Positions 9,904 to 18,796 are shown, counted from the first letter of the stretch. The stretch: 64,000 nt of DNA from Blastocatellia bacterium (GCA_019695185.1 JAIBAN010000027.1:17216-81215), one strand, 5' to 3'. Translations and numbers: made by a program. Notes: generated by a model not told the origin, from the sequence alone.

Positions 9904-11262
9904 TCATGCAGAAATCGCCATCGGCTTTGAAGCTGCCTGAAATGAACCATTCACCAAAAATCGGGCCGTTTGCAAAGCTGCTTCTTTGGCGCTGGCAATA
10001 CTGGCATCAATCAACAGTCCGCGACTGCCCACCCAGTCACCCGCCAGAAAGAGTCCGGCTATGTCCGGGACGGCAACCCCCGGTCGCCCCAGCGTTCCCC
10101 GCATTTCCGTGGTCGGTGTGGCATGAGTCACCGGAATTTCCGGCAAAAACCGTTGGTGAACCAGAAATTCACGCCAGCCGGGTTGGACCAAATCCAGCAG
10201 TCCTTCCAGTTCGGCCCGCACCTGTTTCGGGTCTTCCGCTGCCTGTGGTGGCAGATATTTGGCAACATGCAACAAGACGCCTTCACCTGGAGCCAGCCGG
10301 GCCGTTGCCGAATGAACCGAGTAATACCACGGCTGGTCAATTCCAAGGGCAAAAAGATGTTTGGCTTCCGGCAGACGGGTCAGGGCCACATCCAGGCAAG
10401 CGGCATTGATGGGAACCAGTTGCCGCGACCAGCGTGCCAAGGATGAATCCGGTTTGTCAGCCACCAGACTGCTGGCAATCTGTGGGCTGGCACATACGAT
10501 GGCTGCCGCTGCCGGAACGGCTTCACCGGTTGCCAGTTGCACACCGGTCACCTGACCGGCTTCATCCCGTGTGATGTGCCGAACCTGCACGCCGGAACGA
10601 ATCTCAACCCCGGCAGCCAGAGCTTTTTGTTCAAGTTGTCGCACGAGTGACTCCCAGCCGCCGTGCAGGTACAGCACCTGATGTTTAAGGGCGAACTGGA
10701 TTTGGGCCAGCACGGTTCCGACACTCATCAGTTCGGGGGCGTTCCCGTAGGTCGTCACCCGGACAAAGGCTTTCACAAAATTCCGGGTTGTTTCGTGCTG
10801 AAAGGTGCGGTTCACCCAATCCTGCACACTGGTGTCGAGCAACTGCGCTGTATCAATTGACTCCAGCGTGGTGAAGAAACGGATGACTTCCATTTTCTCC
10901 GCCAGTGAAAAAAGCCCGGTGGTAAAAATTGAAACCGGGCTGAACGGCAATTGAAAGAGTCTGTTCCGGTTGACGGCCAGGCTGCCGGAAACCGATGGGA
11001 AGCCGCCGTCAACCTGGACACCCATTTCCGAAAGAATCGTATAGGCCACATCCCCATGACGAATTGCATGGGGTCCCAAGTTAAAGGAAAACCCTTCTTT
11101 ATGTTGCGTTTGGGCGCGTCCGCCGAGGTTTGGGGACCGTTCCAGCAACAGAACGTTGTGGTTGGATTGAGCCAGAAAAACTGCTGCCGTCAGTCCGGCC
11201 AAACCTCCGCCAATCACAACCACCGGTTTTACAGCGGAAAAAGTGCCGTTCGTCATAACCAT
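9904..11262 (-). CDS. FAD-dependent amine oxidase / phytoene-desaturase-like oxidoreductase
   Basis: The 452-residue protein opens with a dinucleotide-binding fold (VVVIGGGLAGLTAAVFLA, about residues 14-31, then Leu-Glu-Arg at the end of beta 2) and a GGRAQT motif, both typical of the protoporphyrinogen oxidase / carotenoid desaturase / amine oxidase superfamily. The C-terminal FAD motif is GLFLAGDWVGSRGLLIDASIAS-like. The first ATG is chosen because AAGGAG lies 8 nt upstream. It precedes the ECF41 sigma gene by 64 bp, matching the known pairing of ECF41 factors with oxidoreductase targets. The substrate is unknown. Confidence 0.87.
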   Translation of the reverse strand: MVMTNGTFSAVKPVVVIGGGLAGLTAAVFLAQSNHNVLLLERSPNLGGRAQTQHKEGFSFNLGPHAIRHGDVAYTILSEMGVQVDGGFPSVSGSLAVNRNRLFQLPFSPVSIFTTGLFSLAEKMEVIRFFTTLESIDTAQLLDTSVQDWVNRTFQHETTRNFVKAFVRVTTYGNAPELMSVGTVLAQIQFALKHQVLYLHGGWESLVRQLEQKALAAGVEIRSGVQVRHITRDEAGQVTGVQLATGEAVPAAAAIVCASPQIASSLVADKPDSSLARWSRQLVPINAACLDVALTRLPEAKHLFALGIDQPWYYSVHSATARLAPGEGVLLHVAKYLPPQAAEDPKQVRAELEGLLDLVQPGWREFLVHQRFLPEIPVTHATPTTEMRGTLGRPGVAVPDIAGLFLAGDWVGSRGLLIDASIASAKEAALQTARFLVNGSFQAASKPMAISA

Positions 11263-11287
11263 ATGCTGCTCCTTTTTGTAAATCTGT

Positions 11288-11312
11288 CAGGTAAAAATCC
11301 GTCTTTTACCTG
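11288..11312. promoter_or_regulatory. 9-bp perfect inverted repeat in the oxidoreductase leader
   Basis: CAGGTAAAA (11288-11296) and TTTTACCTG (11304-11312) flank a 7-nt loop, 25 nt upstream of the start codon. It could be an operator or a leader hairpin. I did not find the TGTCACA -35 element known for ECF41 promoters here. Confidence 0.45.
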
Positions 11313-11348
11313 CATCACGTTTGAGGAGTGCAAAAGGTTACAGGTTCG

Positions 11349-11538
11349 GAGTTCAGCCTTTAGGCTGCTGTTTGGAGTTCAGCCTTTAGGCTGCTGTTTG
11401 GAGTTCAGCCTTTAGGCTGCTGTTTGGAGTTCAGCCTTTAGGCTGCTGCTGCTGTATTTCCTGAAAATATCAAGAATATGAAACCCAGCCGCCTGAAGGC
11501 GGAACTCCAAACTGCCGCCTGAAGGCGGAACTCTGAAC
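11349..11538. repeat. 26-bp tandem repeat array with inverted right arm
   Basis: Four copies of a 26-bp unit start at 11349, 11375, 11401 and 11427; each holds the palindrome AGCCTTTAGGCT. The right arm (11486-11538) has two complementary copies with CCGCCTGAAGGCGG. The right arm ends 1 nt from the stop codon of the UbiB-like gene. A related array is at 14381-14459. Confidence 0.92.
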
Positions 11539-11539
11539 T

Positions 11540-13228
11540 TCAGGAAACCCCATCCGGATTGCTCGGTGCCCGGTTGAAATAGGTCCGGTAGGCCAACTTG
11601 GCCAGATTCCAGACCTTGGTCCACGAAATTTTCCCTTCCTCACCGCGAATCAGTTTTCCCAGAATCTGGTTGCGCAGATGGGCCGACTCGCGTTTCAGCA
11701 TGAATTCCTTGGCGTGCGGACGGGCGGCATCGAAAAAGCTGAATTTCGGCTCGACCAGCAGGCCGATGCCTTCGATGGTGGTCAGGGCGCGGATGATAAA
11801 GGTGAAATTCGAGGGAATATGAAACGGATAGCTGTACATGGTTTCGGCCAGCGCGTAGGTCAAATCCCGAAACTTGATGCTGCCCAGCTTGACGCCGACA
11901 TATTGCGCAAAAATGGCTTCAACGACCGGCTTGAATTCCTCCGGTTCAAAACCGGGCCGCAAAAAACCGAGTTCGATGGCGGCTCCGACCAGTCCCGGAA
12001 TGTCACGCTCAACGATATGAAAGAAGGCATCAATCATGCCGCTCCGCATTTCCTCGGTGATTTGGCCGACCATGCCGAAATCGAAGAAGGCCAGCCTTCC
12101 GTCCGGCAGCACCCGGACATTGCCCGGATGGGGGTCGGCGTGAAAGAAACCGTCTTCCAAAAGCTGTTTCAGATAGGTTCGGGTGAGCAGTTTCACGACT
12201 TCCACCGGAGGATTCCCCGCCGCCTTGAGGTTTTCGACATCGGTCACTTTGTAACCGCCGATGTATTCCATCACGATGAGCCGGGCGGTTGAATATTCCG
12301 GATAAATTTTCGGCACATAGACCGTTTCCTGCCACGTCGCAAAATTGGCCCGGAACCGCTCGGCGTTCCGGACTTCACGCTCGTAGTCAATTTCCTGGAA
12401 AATCATCTGCTCAAACTCATCCACCACCCCCATCCAGTCAATGCCCTGCACCCATTCGGGATGCCGCTCCAGGATGGCCGCCAGATAGCGCATCACCGCC
12501 AAATCAAGCCGGATGATGGATTCCAGGTTCGGGCGCTGGACTTTAATCACCACATCGGCCCCGTCTTTGAGCCGGGCCCGGTACACCTGCCCCAGGCTGG
12601 CCGCCGCCAACGGGTCGCTGTCCACGCTGTGAAAAACTTCGTTTGGTTTGCGGCCCAGTTCTTCGGTCATGCGTGCCCAGGCTTGTTCGTTTGGAAAGGG
12701 AGGAACCGCGTCCTGGAGCAAGGTCAGTTCTTTGATATAGGCCAACGGCATCAAATCGGGGCGGACCGCCAAGGTCTGGCCAATTTTGATAAAGGTGGGG
12801 CCGAGTCGGGTCAGGCGCTCACGGAGCCAGACAGCGTGCCGGGCAGTTTGTTCCTCCTGGCCGATTTTGCTTCGCTTGTGATTCCAGCGCACCACCCGAT
12901 GCAGAAGCCGCTGCCACCAGTGCGGGAGCGACGCCCGTTTCTGCGTGCGAAACCATTCACTCACAAGCGGCCAGGCAAACAGGATTCCCGCCCAACAGAC
13001 ATCCCACAACCGCCGGTACCCCTGCCAGCCAAAGGCCCGGAGTTCAGCCTTGACCAAGGCATAATCCCGGCTTGGAGTTGCAGGATGTACATCGGGTTTC
13101 TGATTGGTGGAAACGGGAAGCGCTTCCCCGGATGATTCAGCCGGAAGCAGGTCCGAAGCGACTTCATCCGTCATTTCAAGGGCTGGGGTCTGAGCTTGTG
13201 GGGCAATCAGTTTTGATTCGGATTCCAT
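11540..13228 (-). CDS. ABC1/UbiB-family atypical protein kinase
   Basis: UbiB/ADCK proteins are atypical ATP-binding kinases required for ubiquinone synthesis or lipid handling. The 562-residue protein shows the defining motifs: KIGQ in PTFIKIGQTLAVRPDLMP, the Ala-rich loop AAASLGQVYRARL (which replaces the normal Gly-rich loop), the lysine in VVIKVQRP, and the catalytic block FFHADPHPGNV followed by FFDFGMVG. The first 75 residues form a low-complexity tail. No ubi or men gene is adjacent, so its partner pathway is not shown. A membrane-associated role is inferred from the family; no strong C-terminal anchor is evident. Confidence 0.92.
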   Translation of the reverse strand: MESESKLIAPQAQTPALEMTDEVASDLLPAESSGEALPVSTNQKPDVHPATPSRDYALVKAELRAFGWQGYRRLWDVCWAGILFAWPLVSEWFRTQKRASLPHWWQRLLHRVVRWNHKRSKIGQEEQTARHAVWLRERLTRLGPTFIKIGQTLAVRPDLMPLAYIKELTLLQDAVPPFPNEQAWARMTEELGRKPNEVFHSVDSDPLAAASLGQVYRARLKDGADVVIKVQRPNLESIIRLDLAVMRYLAAILERHPEWVQGIDWMGVVDEFEQMIFQEIDYEREVRNAERFRANFATWQETVYVPKIYPEYSTARLIVMEYIGGYKVTDVENLKAAGNPPVEVVKLLTRTYLKQLLEDGFFHADPHPGNVRVLPDGRLAFFDFGMVGQITEEMRSGMIDAFFHIVERDIPGLVGAAIELGFLRPGFEPEEFKPVVEAIFAQYVGVKLGSIKFRDLTYALAETMYSYPFHIPSNFTFIIRALTTIEGIGLLVEPKFSFFDAARPHAKEFMLKRESAHLRNQILGKLIRGEEGKISWTKVWNLAKLAYRTYFNRAPSNPDGVS

Positions 13229-13370
13229 AGCGTCCCATTACGCTTTGTGTAATTTTCAGGTTTCTCCAAAAGAAGGCGATAGATGAATCACATCGGCAAT
13301 GTGGATTGCGCGTCAATACCACCTGTGGAAGCCTTGTCTTTCCCTGCTTTGACAAAACCGGTTGGTTCGT

Positions 13371-13584
13371 CTGCTCCTGCCGGAGCAGGATATGGTAGCC
13401 AGGGCGTGTAGCGCAGCGGAACCCCTGGGAATGAACGGTAAAAAAAGCCCCCGCGCTCCGGCAGGAGCGCAAATCTTCATGAAGCAATCGCCCCTCCAGG
13501 GCGCAGGGATTTTGTTGGACTGATTTCCAGGGGTTTCGCTGCGCTCCACGCCCTGGCTACCATAATATGCTCCTTCCGGAGCAT
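13371..13584. repeat. Large imperfect palindrome: two 40-bp arms flanked by small hairpins
   Basis: A 40-bp arm (13391-13430, starting TATGGTAGCCAGGGCG) recurs inverted at 13525-13564 with about four differences. Outside them lie small hairpins: CTGCTCC-TGCC-GGAGCAG (13371-13388) and ATGCTCC-TTCC-GGAGCAT (13567-13584). The layout looks like a non-autonomous, REP- or MITE-like element. No coding capacity was seen in the whole 13229-13649 gap. Confidence 0.85.
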
Positions 13585-13593
13585 TTGGATTCC

Positions 13594-13648
13594 GGCTCAG
13601 TCCTCAGTCCTCAGTCCTCAGTCCTGATTTTGCCCTCAGTCCTCAGTC
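13594..13648. repeat. 7-bp tandem array (CAGTCCT family)
   Basis: Six or so copies of CAGTCCT in two runs, ending at the TAA stop codon of the LytTR gene (complement of 13650-13652). All copies have the same orientation. Confidence 0.88.
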
Positions 13649-13649
13649 T

Positions 13650-14375
13650 TTATTTCATCCGTTTCCGCAGTTGGGTGGCAAAGCGGCGGCTGACGGTCAC
13701 CGGGTCGGTGACTCCGGTGACATAGACCTGAAACGAGAAATTAAACCAGCCTTCCACCCGGTCCACATATTCAAAATTGATAATGGCCGAGCGATGCACC
13801 CGGATAAACTGTTTTTCCGGCAGCCGGTCCTCCCATTCCTTGAGCGATAGATTGGTGAGCGCTCCCTGGTTGGTTGCGGTCCAGACCTTCGAATAGTTCC
13901 CCTCGGCAAAAATACACTTGATGGTGTTGATTTTCAGGAATTCAGACCGATTGTTAATCTTGAGCAACAACCGGTCGTCATATTCAAGCTGAAGCAAAGG
14001 TTCACGCTGGACCGAATTTCCTTTCAAGAGCTTTTGAATCGCCTGGTCAAGCCGTTGCCGTGACACCGGCTTCATCACGTAATCCAACGCATTCACATCA
14101 AAAGCCCGCACGGCATATCCGCCAAAAGCCGTCACAAACACGACTCTGGTCGCCGAATCCAGGTAATCAAGCAACTCAAAGCCGGTCTCATGGTGCATTT
14201 CAACATCCAGAAAGACGACATCGGGTTGATGCTGCTGGAGGAGGTGGCGGGCTTCCTGAATGCCTCCGGCCTCGCCGACCACCTGCAAACCAGGGTAATC
14301 CGTGAGGATAAGGGAAAGAAGCTGCCGGGCCAGCGGTTCATCATCAACTAAAATTACTTTGAGTGGTGGAAGCAT
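13650..14375 (-). CDS. LytTR-type response regulator
   Basis: The protein has a receiver domain (LVDDEPLARQ; phosphoacceptor Asp57 in VVFLDVEM; the Lys of VMKPVS) and a C-terminal LytTR DNA-binding domain (INTIKCIFAEGNYSKVW, FIRVHRSAIIN). Members usually answer to a LytS-like or HisKA-type kinase; none is directly beside it, so the cognate kinase is open. I start at the ATG complementary to 14373-14375. The frame stays open for 33 more codons upstream, but that stretch translates the 25-bp repeat array and does not resemble a receiver domain. It is divergent from the beta-helix protein gene. Confidence 0.92.
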   Translation of the reverse strand: MLPPLKVILVDDEPLARQLLSLILTDYPGLQVVGEAGGIQEARHLLQQHQPDVVFLDVEMHHETGFELLDYLDSATRVVFVTAFGGYAVRAFDVNALDYVMKPVSRQRLDQAIQKLLKGNSVQREPLLQLEYDDRLLLKINNRSEFLKINTIKCIFAEGNYSKVWTATNQGALTNLSLKEWEDRLPEKQFIRVHRSAIINFEYVDRVEGWFNFSFQVYVTGVTDPVTVSRRFATQLRKRMK

Positions 14376-14380
14376 GTGCT

Positions 14381-14459
14381 GAGTTCCGCCTTCAGGCGGC
14401 TGTTTGAGTTCCGCCTTCAGGCGGCTGTTTGGTGTCCGGCCTTGAGGCCGGATTCGCTG
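14381..14459. repeat. 25/26-bp repeat array with CCGCCTTCAGGCGG core
   Basis: Three tandem units begin at 14381, 14406 and 14432, the last more divergent (GGCCTTGAGGCC core). They are the same family as the array at 11349-11538 and lie 6 nt upstream of the LytTR start codon, in its presumed leader. Confidence 0.85.
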
Positions 14460-14625
14460 CTTGCCGTTTATCAATAAAACAGGCCGTTCGTCCAGTAAAA
14501 CAACCGCTGGTTGAATACTTGTTTCATTTTTTCCTGCCTTCTCGAAAATGTCCAGGTAAGCAGGCTTCCCAGGCCCGGCTCTTCCCAGTCAAAACCACTT
14601 TTTTACGAAACACGGATACGAAGAT

Positions 14626-17600
14626 ATGCGGCAAACCTCCAGTTCATTTCAGCAAAAATCAAAAAAATCCTTTTCCATGCGCTTGTTTCATTTCCCAGCC
14701 CGTTTGCGCTGGCTGGCTGCCTGCGTTCTGGTTTTGCTGGCTTACACGGCCTGGAATATCCAGCGCCCCGTGCCGGTGGCTGCTGCCGGAACCATCAGTC
14801 TGACCACCATCGGCGCGACCTACAGCCAGGATTTTAACTCCCTGTCAAACAGCTCGCCGTCAAGTACGGTTCCCATCGGCTGGGATTTTGTGGAAACCGG
14901 CGGCTTGGCAGATGGATCCTATGCTGCGGATGACGGCTCTCTCCCAAGTGGGGACACCTACAGCTATGGTTCCACTGGGGCGAGCGACCGGGCCTTTGGC
15001 ACGCTCAGACAGGACGGTTTTACTTCCTCGGTCATCGGAGCTTCGTTCACCAACAATACCGGCAATACAATCGTGGGGCTCAATATCGCCTACACGGGGA
15101 AACAATGGCGACTGGGGACCACCGGGCGGGTTGACCGGCTGAATTTTGAATACAGCCTTGATGCCTCCAGCCTCTCAACCGGCACCTGGACCCCGGTGAC
15201 CGCCCTCAATTTCACCGCGCCGCTCACGACTGGACTCATCGGAGCCAAGGACGGAAACGCCGGCGGGAACCGTACGGCCATCGCCTCGGCTATTTCCGGT
15301 TTGTCCATTGCAAACGGGGCCACTTTCTGGATTCGCTGGACGGATTTTGACGCCACCGGTGCCGAAGACGGGCTGGCGGTGGATGACTTCTCCCTGACGC
15401 CCAGCACCTGCACCCAAACGGTGACCAACGGCAATGACAGCGGGCCCGGTTCGCTTCGGGATGCCATTGCCAATGTCTGTACCGGAGGGCTGATTACGTT
15501 CCAAGCCGGTGTCACCACGGTGAATCTGACCAGCACGCAACTCTTCATTAACAAGACCCTGACGATTGACGGCGGGGTTTCCGGCGTGACGGTCACGCGG
15601 ATGGTGGGCAGTCCGAATTTCCGGATTTTCCTCGTTAACAGCGGAACCGCCGCCGTTCTCAGGAATCTTACCGTTTCGAATGGGAACCTCAGCTCCGGCA
15701 CTGGCGGCGGTTTTTTAGTCGGTGGCACGCTCATGCTGACCAACTGCACCATCAGCAACAACTCAGCTCCATTTGGCAACGGCGGCGGGCTCAATTGCAA
15801 TTCCAGCAGCATGGTGACGCTGACCAACTGCACCATCAGCAACAACTCAGCTTCAGGTGGCAGCGGCGGCGGGCTCAATTGCAATTCCGGCAGCACGGCG
15901 ACGCTGACCAACTGCACCGTCAGCAACAACTCAGCTTCATCAGGCACCGGCGGCGGGCTCTATTGCAATTCCGGCAGCACGGTGACGCTGACCAACTGCA
16001 CCGTCAGCAACAACTCAGCTTCACCAGGCGGCGGCGGCGGGCTCAACAACATCGGCACGCCGACGCTCAACAACACGATTGTGGCGCAAAACACCGCTTC
16101 CAATAATTCAAACATTCAGGGAACTGTTGGCGGAACAAGCTCATTCAACCTCATCGGAGTCGGCGGAACCGGCGGACTGACGAACGGCGTCAACGGCAAT
16201 CAAGTGGGTGTGGCCGCACCCGGACTCGGCACTCTGGGTTTGAACGGCGGAGCCACTCCAACCGTGCCGCTCCTGGCCGGGAGCCCCGCGATTGATGCCG
16301 GAACCGCCACCGGAGCGCCTGCCACCGACCAGCGCGGCTTTGGCCGTGCGGGAGCCACCGACATCGGAGCCTTTGAATTCAACGGCAGCGACCCCGGCAC
16401 AACCGTGATTTCCATCAACCGCAACGGAGCGGCCATCCTCTGTGGCGGCACGTCGGTCAGTTGGACGGTAACCTTTGCCGCCCCGGTGACGGGCGTCGCC
16501 AGCAGCAATTTCGCCCTCGCCAACTCCGGCTTGACCGGCCCCGCCATCACCGGGGTGACTGGTTCGGGCAACCAGTGGACAGTGATGGCCAACGTCGGGA
16601 CCGGCCCCGGAAACCTCGGTTTGAATATGGTCAACAGCAGCGGGGTGGTTCCGATTGTGTCCAACCTGCCTTTCACCGGACAAGTCTTTTCGGTTGGTTC
16701 GAGTCTGACCGTCACCGCCGGGAGCAACTCCCCGCTGGTGGCCGGAGCCACCCTCAACCTGACCGCCACCCCAGGCGGAGCCGGTACGTTTACCTTTGCC
16801 TGGACCGGTCCCGGCGGATTTACCTCCAGCCAGCAAAATCCCAGCCTGAGCAATGTCACGGCAGCCAACAGCGGCACCTACACCGTGACCATGACTGAAA
16901 CCGGTTCGGGCTGCACCGGCATGGCCAGCACCCAGGTCGCACTGGAACTGAGCGGCTCAGTTGGACTTGGAGTGGGTTCCACCAACTACACGGGTGGCAC
17001 GCCGCCCGTCAATCCGGCCAATCCGAGTTACGGCACCTTCCTCATCAACACGACGCTCACCAACACGTCGGGCGGAACCCTGCAAGCGCCCCTCTTCTTC
17101 CGGGTCACCATACTTGAAAAGGTTCCGGTTGTTCCAAGTGACCCGATGCCCTACTGGCTTGATTCGCGGGACGCCGGTTCCCCGCCCGATGTGGGTGCCG
17201 TGCAAACCGTCGCGGCCCCGCTGGCCAACAATGCCAGCACGCCGGTCACCTTCCGCGTGGCGGTGGCCCAGTCCAACCGCGCCACCTTCCGCTTGTTTGT
17301 GGATTTCTTCGGCGCGACGAATACTTCACCGGTCGTCAGAAAAATCGGCGGGTTTGAACTCACTCCCCAGTTCCCCGTTCAAAACCTGAGCAGTGAGAAT
17401 TCTCAGCCCTCAATTCTCAGTCCTCAGTTCGGGGATGACACTCAGTCCTCAGTCCTCAGTCCTCAGTCCTCACTGATTGGAGGTGCCGGTTTGCAATCCG
17501 GTTCAACCGTGGCGGTGGACCCGAAAGAACCACGTCGCATGGCGGTTGCGGCCAACAATTATGAACTGGGCACGGTGGCCGTCCGCTACACGGAGGATGG

Positions 17601-18636
17601 CGGTGCCAGTTGGCGTGAATACCGGGCCAGCCGGACCCTGGGCAGCAGCACCTATGCCACGGCCTTTGACCCGGCCCTTGGGTATGACCGCAACGGTTCG
17701 CTTTTTGTGACCTATGCCCTCGCCAACGTGACCGACAACTCTTCCGCTGTGGCCATCGCCAGCAAGGGACTCGACCGGCTCACCTTCAGTCCGGCGGTGG
17801 CGCTGGCCAGTTACAGCCACGCTGAACAAACCTTGCCCAGTCGCACGGCACTCGCCATTGAGGGAAGCAAAATTGTTGCCGTCTGGGAAAGTCTCAGCGG
17901 CGGCAGCCAGACCAGCCGCATCCATGCCATGACACTCGCTCCCCGGCGTTCCGTGGTGGTGGCCGAAGGTGGCGTCTCTCAGCCCACCGTGACCGTCACT
18001 CCCGAAGGCCGGATTGTGGTTGGCTGGAACGACTGGGCGAATCGCCAGTTGAAGGTGGCCACCAGCCTGGACAATTCAACCTACAGCGACCCGGTGACCG
18101 TGGCGGAAACCGGCATCGGGTACGGACACCGGATTCCAGCCCTGGCCGATGTGCTGGCCCTTTCAGGTTTTTCCATCAAGGCCGACCCGACCGGCAACGG
18201 AAGGCTCTATGCCTGCTTCACGAGTCTCGGAAACGGTCTGGATGTGTTTCTCAGCCGTTCATCCGACAACGGCAAAACCTGGGACAGCCCCGCCCTGGTG
18301 AATGACGACAAGAGCGACGCCAACCAGTTCAATCCGGCTTTGGCCGTCGATGCCAGCGGCAACGTAGCGATTAGCTTCTGCGACACCCGGCTGGACGGCA
18401 CCGGCTCCACCACCCATGTCTTTCTGGCTCGTTCCCGGAATTCAGGAGTCAGCTTTGAACCCAACGAACAGGTCACGACAGAAGCCTCCAATACCTCCGC
18501 CTCCAGAATAACCCGCATCCGGGGAGCAAACCTCGGCGAACGCATGGGGATTGCGCCAGCCGCCAAAAGTGGATGGATACTCGTCTGGACCGACACCCGG
18601 CTCGGCAGCGAGGATATTTTCCTCACGACCAAATAG
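14626..18636 (+). CDS. Large secreted protein: beta-helix, Ig-like and sialidase-like repeats
   Basis: The 1336-residue protein has a signal peptide (hydrophobic core about residues 28-45, AAA-G cleavage near 53; an alternative start is Met18 at 14677). Regions in order: a jelly-roll-like domain (about 55-265); a right-handed beta-helix (about 270-590) opening with GNDSGPGSLRDAIAN, the motif of CSLREA-type beta-helix proteins, with 28-residue rungs ending LTNCTISNNSA; an Ig/PKD-like region (about 600-775); a conserved-repeat region; and a C-terminal set of BNR/sialidase-like repeats (about 950-1330, DNGKTWDSP). It is probably exported or surface-bound and may bind or process polysaccharide, but no catalytic site is evident. 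Codons for about residues 921-950 are a heptamer repeat insertion. Confidence 0.85.
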   Translation: MRQTSSSFQQKSKKSFSMRLFHFPARLRWLAACVLVLLAYTAWNIQRPVPVAAAGTISLTTIGATYSQDFNSLSNSSPSSTVPIGWDFVETGGLADGSYAADDGSLPSGDTYSYGSTGASDRAFGTLRQDGFTSSVIGASFTNNTGNTIVGLNIAYTGKQWRLGTTGRVDRLNFEYSLDASSLSTGTWTPVTALNFTAPLTTGLIGAKDGNAGGNRTAIASAISGLSIANGATFWIRWTDFDATGAEDGLAVDDFSLTPSTCTQTVTNGNDSGPGSLRDAIANVCTGGLITFQAGVTTVNLTSTQLFINKTLTIDGGVSGVTVTRMVGSPNFRIFLVNSGTAAVLRNLTVSNGNLSSGTGGGFLVGGTLMLTNCTISNNSAPFGNGGGLNCNSSSMVTLTNCTISNNSASGGSGGGLNCNSGSTATLTNCTVSNNSASSGTGGGLYCNSGSTVTLTNCTVSNNSASPGGGGGLNNIGTPTLNNTIVAQNTASNNSNIQGTVGGTSSFNLIGVGGTGGLTNGVNGNQVGVAAPGLGTLGLNGGATPTVPLLAGSPAIDAGTATGAPATDQRGFGRAGATDIGAFEFNGSDPGTTVISINRNGAAILCGGTSVSWTVTFAAPVTGVASSNFALANSGLTGPAITGVTGSGNQWTVMANVGTGPGNLGLNMVNSSGVVPIVSNLPFTGQVFSVGSSLTVTAGSNSPLVAGATLNLTATPGGAGTFTFAWTGPGGFTSSQQNPSLSNVTAANSGTYTVTMTETGSGCTGMASTQVALELSGSVGLGVGSTNYTGGTPPVNPANPSYGTFLINTTLTNTSGGTLQAPLFFRVTILEKVPVVPSDPMPYWLDSRDAGSPPDVGAVQTVAAPLANNASTPVTFRVAVAQSNRATFRLFVDFFGATNTSPVVRKIGGFELTPQFPVQNLSSENSQPSILSPQFGDDTQSSVLSPQSSLIGGAGLQSGSTVAVDPKEPRRMAVAANNYELGTVAVRYTEDGGASWREYRASRTLGSSTYATAFDPALGYDRNGSLFVTYALANVTDNSSAVAIASKGLDRLTFSPAVALASYSHAEQTLPSRTALAIEGSKIVAVWESLSGGSQTSRIHAMTLAPRRSVVVAEGGVSQPTVTVTPEGRIVVGWNDWANRQLKVATSLDNSTYSDPVTVAETGIGYGHRIPALADVLALSGFSIKADPTGNGRLYACFTSLGNGLDVFLSRSSDNGKTWDSPALVNDDKSDANQFNPALAVDASGNVAISFCDTRLDGTGSTTHVFLARSRNSGVSFEPNEQVTTEASNTSASRITRIRGANLGERMGIAPAAKSGWILVWTDTRLGSEDIFLTTK
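15781..16032 (+). repeat. 84-bp tandem repeat within the beta-helix coding region
   Basis: Three near-identical 84-bp units start at 15781, 15865 and 15949, with partial units on both sides (about 15697 and 16033). Each encodes one 28-residue rung ending SNNSA. The near identity at DNA level points to recent duplication. Confidence 0.93.
17387..17475. repeat. 7-bp repeat cassette inside a coding region
   Basis: Runs of TCCTCAG and TCTCAAT-like heptamers interrupt the beta-helix gene without breaking its frame, encoding a Ser/Pro/Gln linker (SVLSPQS). Three heptamers make 21 nt or 7 codons, so the array is read identically in all frames in this orientation. Confidence 0.9.
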
Positions 18637-18660
18637 CATTCGGTCGCGTCAGCGACCGCT

Positions 18661-18744
18661 GATTGTAGCCGTGGGTTTCAACCCACGGAACAACGGGAAA
18701 TGGTTCGTCACCCGTTCCGTGGGTTGAAACCCACGGCTACAATC
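18661..18744. repeat. Perfect 29-bp inverted repeat element with flanking hairpins
   Basis: The 29-bp arms 18661-18689 and 18716-18744 are exact complements and each is itself a near palindrome (CCGTGGGTTTCAACCCACGG). GGTCGC-GTCA-GCGACC precedes it and CGCCGC-GAA-GCGGCG follows it. It lies between two convergent genes, where it may act as a bidirectional terminator or be a mobile REP-like unit. Confidence 0.9.
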
Positions 18745-18796
18745 AACCGCCGCGAAGCGGCGAAGACAAAATCCACAAAACGCTTATCCGAGAAGC

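Noticed and set aside
14376..14474. N-terminal extension of the LytTR regulator
   Set aside because: The extra 33 codons only translate the 25-bp repeat array and are absent from the receiver fold.
15090..15947. 285-residue minus-strand frame inside the beta-helix gene
   Set aside because: Repetitive composition mirrors the repeats of the sense strand; it is a shadow.
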